Below, piece after piece: positions 1 through 8,710 of a DNA stretch of 64,000 bases. Positions within the stretch are counted from its first letter, which is position 1. Each line of letters starts with the position of its first letter. The notes under the pieces are model-generated. The model had not been told where the DNA came from. It made no database searches and worked only from the letters and a program-made list of their open reading frames with translations. Source of the stretch: Streptomyces sp. LHD-70. GTDB taxonomy: Bacteria > Actinomycetota > Actinomycetes > Streptomycetales > Streptomycetaceae. Made by a program: the position numbers and the translations under genes. The stretch spans positions 1-64,000 of the forward strand of contig NZ_JAVIFW010000020.1 in the NCBI RefSeq assembly GCF_031157275.1, written 5' to 3'.

Positions 1-477
1 ACGGCACAGCAGTTCCCGGCTCCGCCGGGCAGCCGTAGGGGCGCTCCGCGCCCGTCAAACCCGGCACCGCGACGCTCCGCGTCGCAACCCCGAGATGCGA
101 TTCCTCCCGGCCCTGAACGCCCGGGGTTCCTCGCAAGGATTCCGCTGAACGGACATCCGCCTGCCCGTACGCACTTGCTGTCGCCGGACGGGACATCGCC
201 GGTGAGATCGAGAGGCTGAGGGCGCCCCGGCCGGTTTCAGCTCCGGCCCCAGGCCGTGTAGGAGCGGGAGGCACCGCCCACCGGCCGTAGCAGAAATAGA
301 CCGCACGGTCCGTATTGACCCATGGCGTTCGGGCGGTGACGATCCCCTTCCCGGCTGCGCACTGAAGGGCGTGTGTGCCAAGAAGCCCTAGTTCCCGGGG
401 TTTTTGGTGCTGGCGTGGTACGCGGCGTAAACCTTGGATGGGGTTCGTCGGCGGCACGGAACGCGCTGCGGGAACAT
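1..477. other. Left-edge non-coding stretch
   Basis: I see no convincing gene here. Open frames on both strands lack a recognisable domain and a good ribosome binding site. Two small GC-rich stem-loops built around a TCC loop lie at about 38-85 and could be the end of a terminator region for a gene to the left of the window. The stretch ends at the promoter of the SARP gene. Confidence 0.4.
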
Positions 478-506
478 TTGACAAACCGTCCGTGCTGTTT
501 TTTACT
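478..506 (+). promoter_or_regulatory. Promoter of the first SARP gene
   Basis: A perfect -35 hexamer TTGACA (478-483) is followed after 17 bases by TTTACT (501-506). This is a housekeeping-type promoter about 65 bases upstream of the SARP start codon. No operator repeat is obvious around it. Confidence 0.5.
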
Positions 507-573
507 CGAGCGAATGCTATGAGGCGTATCCGACAAGCCTTGGCCCGGAGTGCGCATCACCAGGGGAGATGGC

Positions 574-1413
574 ATGGACATCGATGTACTGGGGCCGCTG
601 GCGGTCAAGGAGAACGGAATCTCCGTCACACCCACCGCACCCAAGCCGCGACAGGTCCTCGCACTGCTCGCGCTCCGCGCCGACCATGTCGTACCGGTTG
701 CCGCCCTCGTCGAGGAACTCTGGGGGGAGCGGCCGCCACGCAGCGCCCGCACCACGCTTCAGACATACATCCTCCAGCTGCGCGATCTGATCGCGACCGC
801 CCTGGAGCACGAACCCGACGCGGCCGTGCCGCGCACCGCCAAGGACGTGCTCGCCACCACGCCCGGCGGCTATCAGCTCCGCACCTCCGGCGGGAGCCGG
901 GACACGGGCGAGTTCGAGTCGCTCGCCGGCCTCGGCCACCGGGCCATGGACGCCGGTGACTTCCCGGGCGCGGCCCGGCAGTTGCGCGAAGCGCTCGACC
1001 TGTGGAGCGGCGACGCGTTCGCGGACGTGCACCACGGGCCACGCCTTGCTGCGGAGGCCAAGCGGCTGGAGGAGAGCCGCCTGTGCGCCCTCGACCAGCG
1101 CATCGAGGCGGACCTGCGGCTCGGCCGGCACCGCGAACTGCTCGGCGAACTCACCGTCCTGGTCAGCCGCTACCGCACCCACGAGAACCTGCACGGGCAG
1201 CTGATGACGGCCCTGCACCGCTCCGGCCGGCGCAGCGAGGCCCTCGACGTGTACCAACGGCTGCGGACCGCGCTGGTACGGGAGTTGGGCCTGGAGCCGT
1301 CCGTCGGGATGCGGCGCCTTCAGCGGTCGGTGCTGGCGGCCGGGCCCGAACCGGTGCGCGCGGCCGGGGCGCCAAGGCAGAGCGATCGCAGACCGCTCAC
1401 CCGGGTCGGCTGA
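574..1413 (+). CDS. SARP-family transcriptional activator (first of three)
   Basis: A pathway-specific activator of the Streptomyces antibiotic regulatory protein family, 279 residues. It opens with the typical MDIDVLGPLAV start of the OmpR-like winged-helix domain (about 1-100), followed by the bacterial transcriptional activation (TPR-like) domain to about residue 255. The ATG at 574 is preferred over the in-frame GTG at 550 because GGGGAGA lies about 6 bases upstream and the family motif starts exactly there. SARPs bind direct heptamer repeats next to -10 boxes and recruit RNA polymerase. It sits at the left flank, so its target may be this locus or a neighbouring one. Confidence 0.9.
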   Translation: MDIDVLGPLAVKENGISVTPTAPKPRQVLALLALRADHVVPVAALVEELWGERPPRSARTTLQTYILQLRDLIATALEHEPDAAVPRTAKDVLATTPGGYQLRTSGGSRDTGEFESLAGLGHRAMDAGDFPGAARQLREALDLWSGDAFADVHHGPRLAAEAKRLEESRLCALDQRIEADLRLGRHRELLGELTVLVSRYRTHENLHGQLMTALHRSGRRSEALDVYQRLRTALVRELGLEPSVGMRRLQRSVLAAGPEPVRAAGAPRQSDRRPLTRVG

Positions 1414-1491
1414 GCCCGCCCCGCACCGGGGTTCGCGCCGTCGACCGGGTCACCGCGGGGAAACGCGACAAGGCGCGGAAAGGAGAACGCG

Positions 1492-2406
1492 GTGCTCGCG
1501 GCCGGGCTCAACGCCGCCCTCGTCCTGGCGCGGGCCCGCCGCCGGGTCGCGGTCGTGGACGCGGGAAGCCCGCGCAACGCTCCCTCGGAGCACATGCACG
1601 GATTCCTCTCCCGCGACGGCCTGCCGCCCGGCCGGCTCCTGGAACTCGCCGGGCCGAAGTCGCCCAGTACGGCGCGGACTTCCTCGACGGGCAGGTCGAC
1701 CACGTGGAGTCCGCCGCACCCGGCTACGCGGTGCGCCTCGCCGGCGGAGCCGCCCTGCCCACCCGCCGCATCGTGCTCGCCACGGGGCTGCGCGACGGCC
1801 TGCCGGACATCCCCGGGGTGCGCGAACGCTGGGGCAAGGACGTGGTGTTCTGCCCGTACTGCCACGGCTACGAGGTGCGGGACCAGCCCATCGCGGTACT
1901 CGGCACCCACCCCGGCGCCATGGGCCACGCCCAACTGCTGCGCCAGTGGTCCGCGGACATCGTCTGCTTCCCGCACACGCTGGAGCTGAGCGACGCCGAC
2001 CGGGGACGCCTCGACGCCCGCGGCATCCGGATCGCCGAGGGCACCATCAGGCAACTCGTCGTCGACGACGACCGGTTGAGCGGCGTCGAACTCGCCGACG
2101 GCACCACGGTGCCGCGCGCCGCGGCCTTCCTGATCGCGCAGATGGCGCCGTTCGATGCCGCGGTCGAGTCGCGCAGATAGCGCCGCTCGACGCCGCGATC
2201 GACGGCCTGGACTGCAAGAAGGACGAGGCCGGCTGGCTGGTCACCGACCGCACCGGACGCACCAGCGACCCGGGCGTCTGGGCCGTCGGCCATGCCGTCG
2301 ACCCGCGCGCCCAGGTGATCACGGCGGTCGGCCAGGGTGCCGCCGCGTTCGCCCTCAACATCGACCTGGTCGGGGAGACGTCGAGAACGCCGCCGGCCAG
2401 GCCTGA
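1492..2406 (+). pseudogene. Decayed thioredoxin-reductase-like FAD oxidoreductase
   Basis: Three successive reading frames together spell an NAD(P)/FAD-dependent oxidoreductase of the thioredoxin-reductase-like family. The first frame gives AGLNAALVLARARRRVAVVDAG, but the preceding GxGxxG start is missing. The second, from about 1650, gives ATGLRDGLPDIPG and the CPYCHGYE redox motif. The third, after 2170, gives the C-terminal DPGVWAVGHAVDP and QVITAVGQGAAAF segments. Homologues of this type (for example the dithiol oxidases GliT and HlmI) carry the same CPYC. The missing N-terminus and at least two frameshifts make it non-functional. One frameshift coincides with a 35-base duplication at 2136-2202. 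Confidence 0.8.
2136..2202 (+). repeat. Imperfect 35-base tandem duplication
   Basis: Positions 2136-2167 and 2171-2202 are near-identical 32-base copies (four differences) offset by 35 bases. Because 35 is not a multiple of three, the duplication shifts the frame of the oxidoreductase pseudogene and creates the TAG at 2178-2180. The differences between copies imply that the event is not recent. Confidence 0.7.
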
Positions 2407-2471
2407 CGGCTGTCCCCGTACGGCTGTGCCGAGCACGGCGCCGGCGGACAATCGCGGTCGGGCGGTGGGCC

Positions 2472-3695
2472 TCAGGCCTGCGCCTCCTCGCGGGAGGCCG
2501 CCCGGTCGGCCAGGACGACCGGCACGGTGAGCAGTGCCAGGGCGGCGCCGATCCACGGGATGGCGGTGAGCCCGGCGCCCGCGCCCAGGGCGACCCCGGC
2601 GAGCGCGGGGACGAGGCTGATGCCGAGCTGGAACATCGAGACGGCGGTGGAGCCGGCGAGGGTGGGCGCCTGCGAGGCGATGGCGAACACCCGCCCGTAG
2701 ATGGCCGGGTTGAGCACGAAACCAGCGATGCCGAGCAGCAGGACGATCGGGACGACGGCCAGGACGTGGTCGGCGAGCGCGGCGAGCAGCACGGAGCAGA
2801 CCAGGATCCCGCCCGCCCCGATCAGGAAGGCGAAGTGCGGACGGCCGTCGGCCGTCCTGCCGCCGACGGACAGCCCGATGAAGGCGCCGACGCCGAACAG
2901 GGTGAGGATCGCGGGAACCCACACGGAGTCGATGCCGGTGATGTCGGTGAGGAAGGCCGCGAGGTAGTTGTACGAGATCATGTACGCGGCGGTGCTCAGC
3001 AGGGTGGCGAGGTAGACGATCCACAGCTGCGGCTTGCGCATGGTGCGCAACTCCCGCTTGACGCTGGGCTCTTCGGTCGCGCGGGTCGCGGGCACGGCGA
3101 CGAGCGTCAGCACCGTACCGAGGACGGTCAGGGCCACCACGCCCCAGAACCCGCCCCGCCATCCGGTGAAGTGGCTGAGCATCGCACCGGCCGGGCCGCC
3201 GGCCACCATGGCGACGCTGAGCCCGCTGACGACCACGCCGGAGGCGCGTGCCGTGCGGTCGGCCGGGACGAGGCTGATCGCGGTGACCGCCGCGACCGCC
3301 CAGAAGCCGGCGTAGGCGAGACCCAGGACGAAGCGGGTGATGAGCAACACGGCGTAGCTGTCGGTCATCAGGCCGATCGCCACGCAGACGGCGAACAGGA
3401 TCTGCGTCGCCACCAGCGTGGTCCGCCGCGGCCAGCGCAGCGTCAGCACGGCGAGCGGCGGCCCGCCGATGACCACACCGATGGCGAACGCCGAGATCAA
3501 CGCACCGGCGGAGGACAGCGAGATGTTCAGGTCGTCGGCGACGTCCGGGAGGACTCCGGCAAGGAGGAACTCCGCGCTGCCCATGGCGAACAGGCTGAAC
3601 GCGAGCAGATAGACGGCCAGCGGCAGGCCCTTGCCGTTCTGGCCGTTGTTGCCGGAGTCGGGCGACTGCTGTGCGGATTCTGTTTGGACGCTCAT
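2472..3695 (-). CDS. MFS drug-efflux transporter (Cmx/AraJ type)
   Basis: A 407-residue major facilitator with about 12 hydrophobic segments. After a hydrophilic N-terminus it runs LAVYLLAFSLFAMGSAEFLL, the typical first helix of the chloramphenicol/arabinose-efflux (DHA1) family, and has the WPRRTTLV loop between helices 2 and 3. The ATG at 3695 is chosen because GGAG lies about 10 bases upstream and the longer frame adds only non-membrane sequence. It likely exports a small amphipathic compound at the cell membrane. The substrate cannot be told from sequence. It stands alone and is convergent with the pseudogene. Confidence 0.85.
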   Translation of the reverse strand: MSVQTESAQQSPDSGNNGQNGKGLPLAVYLLAFSLFAMGSAEFLLAGVLPDVADDLNISLSSAGALISAFAIGVVIGGPPLAVLTLRWPRRTTLVATQILFAVCVAIGLMTDSYAVLLITRFVLGLAYAGFWAVAAVTAISLVPADRTARASGVVVSGLSVAMVAGGPAGAMLSHFTGWRGGFWGVVALTVLGTVLTLVAVPATRATEEPSVKRELRTMRKPQLWIVYLATLLSTAAYMISYNYLAAFLTDITGIDSVWVPAILTLFGVGAFIGLSVGGRTADGRPHFAFLIGAGGILVCSVLLAALADHVLAVVPIVLLLGIAGFVLNPAIYGRVFAIASQAPTLAGSTAVSMFQLGISLVPALAGVALGAGAGLTAIPWIGAALALLTVPVVLADRAASREEAQA

Positions 3696-3903
3696 CGGTG
3701 CGAGCTCCTTGATCGGGGTGTACGGGTGACAGGTCAGGGCGCAGGCGCGGCGGACTGCCGAGGTTGCGGGATGCCGCTGCCGAACGGCTCGGGTGCTCCG
3801 GAGGGAGGTCAACCAGCCTCAGAGGCAACGGAGTTGGGGATGTAGGGGCGCGTGTTCCAGGCCTGCGGGTGGTACGGCGGACCGGTTCCCGCGCGAGGGA
3901 ACT

Positions 3904-5052
3904 TCAGCGCACCCGGCGGAAGAAGGACCGCAGATCGTCGACCAGCAGATCGGGAGCGTCGTGGGCGGCCCAGTGGCTGCCGCGGTCGAACTCGCTCCAG
4001 GAAACGATGTTCTTGTGGTCGCGCTCGGCGAAGCGGCGCAGTGGGCGGAAGTCGTGGGCGAACGAGGCGAGTCCGAGAGGGAACGTGGTCGGCTCGCCGT
4101 GCGGTTCGGCGTGGTGGTTCTCGTAGTAGAACCGAGCCGAGGAGGCGGCGGTGTTGGTGAGCCAGTAGATCGTGGCGTTGGTGAGGATCACGTCGGGGTC
4201 GGGGACACCGCCGAGCAGTTGGCAGATCCAGGCGAGCTGCCCGGCGGGGGAGTCGGCGAGGGCGTGCGCCAGGGTCTGCGGCTGGGTCTGCTGGACGCGG
4301 TCGTGGACGGCGTGCTCGACGAACCCCTGGAGGAAGGTCAAGTACTCCACCTCCTCGGGCGCGAGTCCGGTCAGCTCGGCCGGGTCGCCGGAGGGGAAGG
4401 AGAAGATCTGGTTGACGTGCACCCCGGTGATGCGGTCGGCGTGCCGTCGGCCCAGCTCGGGGCTGACGATCGCGCCGGCGTCGTTGCCGTGGGCGCCGAA
4501 GCGCCCGTAACCGAGCCTGCCCATGAGTTCGGCCCAGGTGTCGGCGGTCCGGGCGGCGTTCCAGCCCTTGGCGCGGGTGTGGCCGGAGAAGCCGAAACCC
4601 GGCAGGGACGGGATGACCACGTGGAAGGCGTCGGAGGCGGCACCACCGTGGGCTTCCGGGTCGGTGAGTGGGCCGACCAGGTCCAGGTACTCCACGAAGG
4701 TGTTCGGCCATCCGTGCGTGAGGACGAGCGGCGTCGCGTCCGGCTCGGCCGACCTGACGTGCACGAAGTGCACGCTCTGGCCGTCGATCTCGGTGGTGAA
4801 CTGCGGGAAGGAGTTGATCCGCGCCTCCTGCGCCCGCCAGTCGTAGGCGTCGCGCCACCGCGCCGCCAGATCGCGTACGAACGAGGCGGGCACCCCGTAC
4901 TCCCAGCCGGGCTGGACCGGGCCGCGCTGGACGCCGTCGGTCACTTCCGCGGTCGGCAGTTCCTCGGCCCAGCGGGTCCGCGCCAGGCGGTCGGCCAGAT
5001 CGTCCAGGTCGGCCTGCGGGACATCGATGTGAAACGGGGCGATCGCGCTCAT
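3904..5052 (-). CDS. Epoxide hydrolase, alpha/beta-hydrolase fold
   Basis: A 382-residue protein with the epoxide-hydrolase N-terminal (EHN) region at about 1-110, then the alpha/beta-hydrolase fold. Visible motifs are HGWP (oxyanion hole), GFGFS and HGNDAGA, where the Asp is the expected nucleophile, and a C-terminal His in the AERDHKNIVSW segment. Such enzymes open epoxides to vicinal diols. AAAGG upstream of ATG 5052 is a good ribosome binding site. It may detoxify or tailor an epoxide, but nothing nearby names a substrate. Confidence 0.88.
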   Translation of the reverse strand: MSAIAPFHIDVPQADLDDLADRLARTRWAEELPTAEVTDGVQRGPVQPGWEYGVPASFVRDLAARWRDAYDWRAQEARINSFPQFTTEIDGQSVHFVHVRSAEPDATPLVLTHGWPNTFVEYLDLVGPLTDPEAHGGAASDAFHVVIPSLPGFGFSGHTRAKGWNAARTADTWAELMGRLGYGRFGAHGNDAGAIVSPELGRRHADRITGVHVNQIFSFPSGDPAELTGLAPEEVEYLTFLQGFVEHAVHDRVQQTQPQTLAHALADSPAGQLAWICQLLGGVPDPDVILTNATIYWLTNTAASSARFYYENHHAEPHGEPTTFPLGLASFAHDFRPLRRFAERDHKNIVSWSEFDRGSHWAAHDAPDLLVDDLRSFFRRVR

Positions 5053-5563
5053 GGCTGCACCTTTCGTACGAGCGGCGTTTCACCCATTCGACAGTGACCC
5101 GGTTGGCCTGTCTGCCCCCAACGGTGCTCTCCCACTTCGCCCGAACAGGCCCCCTCCGCCGGTTCGCCAACTGCTTCGTCAGTAGCGGGGTTGCGCGTGA
5201 ACGAGGTGCGGTCCGGGCGGTGAGCGCCGTGGAACCTGGCTGACCTGCGCTGTCGCTCCGGCGCGTCCGTGCACTCTGGCGGACGGTGTGCACCGGTCCG
5301 GGTGGTCCGGGACCCCGCCCCGGACCGAGCGTGCGGTGCTTCCCCGCGACCGTTTCTCGACCGGAGCTCGAGTGCGTCTCCGCCGGTTCTCCTGGCGGGC
5401 TCATCGGATACGTAGGCCCGCCGTGCCAGTTGACGTCACTGCCGCCGCCCCCCGCTGGAGCACTCCTGCACACCACCTCGCGCGACCCCCCTGGCGTACG
5501 ATGATCAAAACTGCCGCAGCCGTCAGCGGTACGGCATCGTGCGATCGTGCGACGGAGGCATCA
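5053..5563. other. Divergent intergenic region, epoxide hydrolase / dehydratase
   Basis: About 510 bases between two divergent genes. A -10-like TACGAT lies at about 5496 ahead of the dehydratase but without a clear -35. An in-frame ATG at about 5502 would add some 20 residues to the dehydratase. No strong repeat or small gene was recognised. Confidence 0.35.
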
Positions 5564-6526
5564 GTGCTCATCACCGCCCGGGACGTGGAAGCCGCAGCCG
5601 CGCAGATCACCCCGCACGTACTGCGCACCCCCACCGTCACCAGCCCAGGGCTGACCGAACTCCTGGGCGCCCCGGTCACCACCAAACTCGAACTCCTCCA
5701 GCGCACCGGCTCCTTCAAGTCCCGCGGCGCCACCGCCAAGCTGCTGTCGCTGTCCGACGAGGAACGCGCCGCCGGAGTGGTCGCGGTCAGCGGCGGCAAC
5801 CACGGCATCGCCACCGCCGTCATGGCCGGCGCACTCGGCATCGACGCGACCGTCGTCATGCCCCGCACCGCCCCCCGCCGCGCCGTCGAAACCGCAGAGG
5901 CCGCCGGAGCACACGTCGTCCTCGCCGACACCATGGACGGCGCCTTCGCCCTCGTCGATGAACTCCGTACGAAGGGCCTCACCCTCGTCCACCCCTTCGA
6001 CGACCCCGTCGTCATCGCCGCCCAGGGCACCGTCGGCCTCGAACTCGCCGAAGACGCAGGCGAGTTGACCGATATCGTCGTCAGCATCGGGGGCGGCGGA
6101 CTCATCTCCGGCGTCGCCACCGCCCTGAAGGCCCGCCGACCCGACATCCGCATCTGGGGCGTCGAAACCGAAGGCGCCCAGGCCATGACCGCCGCCCTCG
6201 CCGCAGGCGCCCCCGTACCCGTTCGACTCACCTCCATCGTCACCACCCTCAGCGCCCCCAGCGCCTCCCCCCTCACCTACGAGCACGTCTCGACCCTCGT
6301 CACCGACGTCCTCACGGTCACCGACGCCGAAGCCGTCCAGGGCACCCTCGACCTGGCCGAACACGCCAAACTCTGGACCGAACCCGCCGCGGGCTGCGTA
6401 CTCCCCGCGGCCCGCCAGGTCCTGAACCGCATCGGCAAGGACGCGAAGCTGGGTCTGATCATCTGCGGCGGCAACGCGACGACGACCGATGTGCACTCGT
6501 GGGCGGACCAGTTCGGTCTGACGTGA
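5564..6526 (+). CDS. PLP-dependent threonine/serine dehydratase
   Basis: A 320-residue fold-type II PLP enzyme. The PLP lysine is in GSFKSRGA (about residue 45), the substrate loop is SGGNHG and the phosphate-binding glycine loop is GGGGLISG. These match the threonine/serine dehydratase family, which deaminates hydroxy-amino acids to 2-oxoacids. Single-domain length without an ACT domain resembles catabolic forms or serine racemases. The GTG at 5564 is preferred because GGAGG sits about 6 bases upstream and homologues begin with a similar ITARDVEAAA. It could supply 2-oxobutyrate or pyruvate, but a link to the cluster is not shown. Confidence 0.85.
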   Translation: MLITARDVEAAAAQITPHVLRTPTVTSPGLTELLGAPVTTKLELLQRTGSFKSRGATAKLLSLSDEERAAGVVAVSGGNHGIATAVMAGALGIDATVVMPRTAPRRAVETAEAAGAHVVLADTMDGAFALVDELRTKGLTLVHPFDDPVVIAAQGTVGLELAEDAGELTDIVVSIGGGGLISGVATALKARRPDIRIWGVETEGAQAMTAALAAGAPVPVRLTSIVTTLSAPSASPLTYEHVSTLVTDVLTVTDAEAVQGTLDLAEHAKLWTEPAAGCVLPAARQVLNRIGKDAKLGLIICGGNATTTDVHSWADQFGLT

Positions 6527-6722
6527 CGTGACCTGACCCGACGTGCCGCACGGCACCTTCGGAGGCATGTCCACCGGCACCAACCTGCTCAGCTGGGCTT
6601 GGTGACAGCCCGCGTGTGCCGGGTGTCCGCGGAGACGACCGCTCTACCAACCCGGCCCCCAGCGACCCAAGCGACTGAAGTGACCGAACTCCGGAATTAG
6701 GGAATCCGGTCCCGAGCCTGTC

Positions 6723-6866
6723 CCGAGCCTGGGAGCACAAGCCCCGCGAGCGGGCGCCCGGTTGACCTCCCTGACGACCTTCGCCAGCACGGCGGTGGCC
6801 GCCCTGCTGGTGTTCCTCCTGCCTAGGCACTCCAACCTCAAACACTGGTCGACCGGTATGTGTTGA
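6723..6866 (+). pseudogene. Possible C-terminal remnant of an MFS transporter
   Basis: One frame reads LTTFASTAVAALLVFLLPRH and ends at TGA 6864-6866. A last transmembrane helix followed by LLPRH is typical of the C-terminus of DHA2-type transporters. No upstream part of such a gene is present, so this looks like a leftover tail. The match is short and could be chance. Confidence 0.3.
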
Positions 6867-6892
6867 CGTACCGGTCGACCAGTTTCTATTCT
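6844..6892 (+). promoter_or_regulatory. Palindromic operator enclosing a promoter
   Basis: Two perfect 15-base inverted arms (6844-6858 and 6869-6883, the second reading TACCGGTCGACCAGT) flank a 10-base loop that contains TTGACG (6863-6868). TATTCT (6887-6892) follows after 18 bases. A repressor bound to the arms would cover the -35 box. The arms resemble autoregulatory elements bound by gamma-butyrolactone-receptor-type TetR proteins, and two such proteins are encoded nearby. The promoter would drive the genes at 6972 and 7534. Confidence 0.7.
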
Positions 6893-6971
6893 GGCGGGGC
6901 GACGATGGGCGACCGCCCGGCTCGTAAGTCCCGCGCTGGAAGCGGGAGTTGGTGCAGGGGGGGGGGCAGAG

Positions 6972-7457
6972 GTGCGTGAGCTCGAGATCCGTAGCGGGGC
7001 GCGTCTTGTGGTGGTCGGGGCGATCGGGGAGAGCGCGTCCTCGGAGGCGGCGTTCCTGGTGTCCATGCGGTTGAACTGCCGGGGCGTACGGACCGTGAAC
7101 CTCGGCACCGGCATCACGCTCTCCGAGGCGGCCACCGCGCTGGCCCGGCATCACGGGGCCGAGGCCCTGCTCCTGGTCTCCGAGTCGGGGGTGCACGTCA
7201 CCCGGCAGCTTTCGGGGCTCGCCGCGCTGCGCACCGCGGGCGACGTGGCCGGTCCCGTCTTCGTGGGCGGGGCCGGCACCGGCTCCTGGCGCAAGCTGCG
7301 GCCGCTCGCCGCCGAGCTGCGCGGGCTCGGGGTGACCGAGGTCCTGTCCGACCTCGCGGACGCCGCCGCCCTGCTGCCGTCCCAGGTGGCCGCCGCATTG
7401 CCGCCCGTGGCGGGCGCCCGGGCGCTGCCGGAATCCGTCGCAGCCCGAGTCGCCTGA
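6972..7457 (+). CDS. B12-binding-fold-like protein without the cobalamin His motif
   Basis: A 161-residue protein whose RLVVVGAIGESASSEAAFLV, VRTVNLGTGI and EALLLVSES segments follow the Rossmann-like order of cobalamin-binding domains (glutamate mutase S / methionine synthase type). The DxHxxG motif that ligates cobalt is absent: the loop reads AIGESASSEA. It may therefore bind a different ligand or serve as a light/B12-like sensor remnant. The start is GTG after a run of G. It lies between a palindromic operator and a TetR gene, which suggests a regulatory role. The assignment is tentative. Confidence 0.55.
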   Translation: MRELEIRSGARLVVVGAIGESASSEAAFLVSMRLNCRGVRTVNLGTGITLSEAATALARHHGAEALLLVSESGVHVTRQLSGLAALRTAGDVAGPVFVGGAGTGSWRKLRPLAAELRGLGVTEVLSDLADAAALLPSQVAAALPPVAGARALPESVAARVA

Positions 7458-7533
7458 TTCCTGGGGCAGTTCGGGCGGCCTGTGCCGCAAACCATTCGAC
7501 AGGGATGAGCACCATGAATTCGCGAGGTTGGCC

Positions 7534-8166
7534 ATGATGATGGCGAAGCAGCAGCGTTCGGAGCGCACGGTGGAGCGCCTTGTGGGCGCGGCGGCCGAGG
7601 AGTTCGCCGCCAACGGCTTCGCCAAGGCCACCCTGGCCGATGTCAGCCGCAGCGCGGGCGTCACCAAGGGCGCGCTGTTCTTCCACTTCGCCACCAAGGA
7701 CGAGCTGGCGGAGGCGGTGCAGTTGCGCGGCCAGGACCTTCTGGAGACGGCCGTGGAGGAGCGGCGTGAGGCGGAGCCGTCCTGCCTGCAGGTGCTGATC
7801 GACGTCACGCACCACCTCAACGCGCTGCTGCGCGAGGACCCGTTCATCCGGGCCGGGGTGCGCATCACCCGGGAGCGGACGAACGGAAAGCCGCAACCCC
7901 TCGACTTCTATCCGCTCTGGCTTGGGCGGCTCGGCCGGCTCCTTGAACACGCAAGGAGAAACGGGGAGTTGGGCCGGTCCGTCGCCGACGTATCGGCGCA
8001 CACCCTGGTCACGGCGGCGGTTTCCGGACTTGAGGCGCTCGCCTGGATGGGGGTCGGCCGGAGTGAGGCGGAAAAGTGGCTCAGCCATCTCTGGGAGCTG
8101 GTACTGCCGCTGCTGATCTCCGAGGACTCCGATGTGAAGATCAGGACCGGGGCCCCCGTGGAGTGA
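7534..8166 (+). CDS. TetR regulator, gamma-butyrolactone-receptor-like
   Basis: A 210-residue TetR-family protein. The N-terminal helix-turn-helix reads FAKATLADVSRSAGVTKGAL followed by FFHFATKDELAEAV, the form typical of the ArpA/ScbR/BarA group and its pseudo-receptor (ScbR2-type) paralogues. The variable C-terminal half would bind the ligand. ATG 7534 follows GAGG by 6 bases. The palindrome at 6844-6883 is a plausible operator for it, giving autoregulation. Whether it binds a butyrolactone or an antibiotic intermediate cannot be decided here. Confidence 0.82.
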   Translation: MMMAKQQRSERTVERLVGAAAEEFAANGFAKATLADVSRSAGVTKGALFFHFATKDELAEAVQLRGQDLLETAVEERREAEPSCLQVLIDVTHHLNALLREDPFIRAGVRITRERTNGKPQPLDFYPLWLGRLGRLLEHARRNGELGRSVADVSAHTLVTAAVSGLEALAWMGVGRSEAEKWLSHLWELVLPLLISEDSDVKIRTGAPVE

Positions 8167-8246
8167 ACCGATTTCGGACCTTGAATTCCGATAGGCGAGT
8201 GCTAGATTCCAGCCGCAGCCACATGTTGGGGAAGGGGAGCCAAGGC

Positions 8247-8643
8247 ATGGGCGTGCATACCGGAAAGACGGCTCTGGTCACCGGGGCGAGCAGGGGAATT
8301 GGCCAGGGGATGGCTCAACGGCCGGCGAGTGAGGGGGCACTTGTCGCAGTGCACTTCGGCCAGGACCGGGCCGCTGCGCGGGACACGGTCGACATGATCA
8401 GACGGCCCTGCTTTTCACCGTGCAACAAGGGCTCAAGCGGATGCGCGACGGCGGACGCATCATCAACATCTCGTCGGCGGTGGCACGGATCTCCTATCCG
8501 GAGTCCGTCGTGTACTCGATGACGAAGGGTGCGCTCAACACGTTCACCCTGGCGCTCGCCAGGTCGTGGCCTTCCTGGCCTCCGACCCCCCGCGCTGGAT
8601 CACCGGCCAGTGCATCGACGCACGGGCGGCTCGAAGCTGTGAC
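8247..8643 (+). pseudogene. Decayed short-chain dehydrogenase with internal deletions
   Basis: It begins well, with GGGGAG upstream of ATG 8247 and KTALVTGASRGIGQGMA, the NAD(P) motif of SDRs. After DTVDMI the frame changes and resumes at QQGLKRMRDGGRIINISS, YSMTKGALNTFTLALA. It then jumps in another frame to VVAFLASDPPRWITGQ near the normal C-terminus. The middle (NNAG region) and the stretch before the C-terminus are missing. Two deletions and frame changes inactivate it. Confidence 0.8.
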
Positions 8644-8644
8644 G

Positions 8645-8692
8645 CCTGTGGGGTGGGTGGTGCGGGCCGGCCCGCACCACCCACCCCACAGG
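8645..8692. terminator. Perfect 48-base palindrome, bidirectional terminator
   Basis: Two 24-base arms (8645-8668 and 8669-8692) are exact reverse complements with no loop bases. The element lies between the 3' ends of the SDR pseudogene (plus) and the TetR receptor gene (minus), so it fits a shared terminator hairpin. There is no T-run, which is usual in Streptomyces. Confidence 0.75.
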
Positions 8693-8710
8693 GGCGGCCC
8701 GCAGCCTGCC

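Noticed and set aside
5288..5563. N-terminal extension of the threonine/serine dehydratase
   Set aside because: The extension is Arg/Pro-rich without homology, and a good ribosome binding site lies before GTG 5564.
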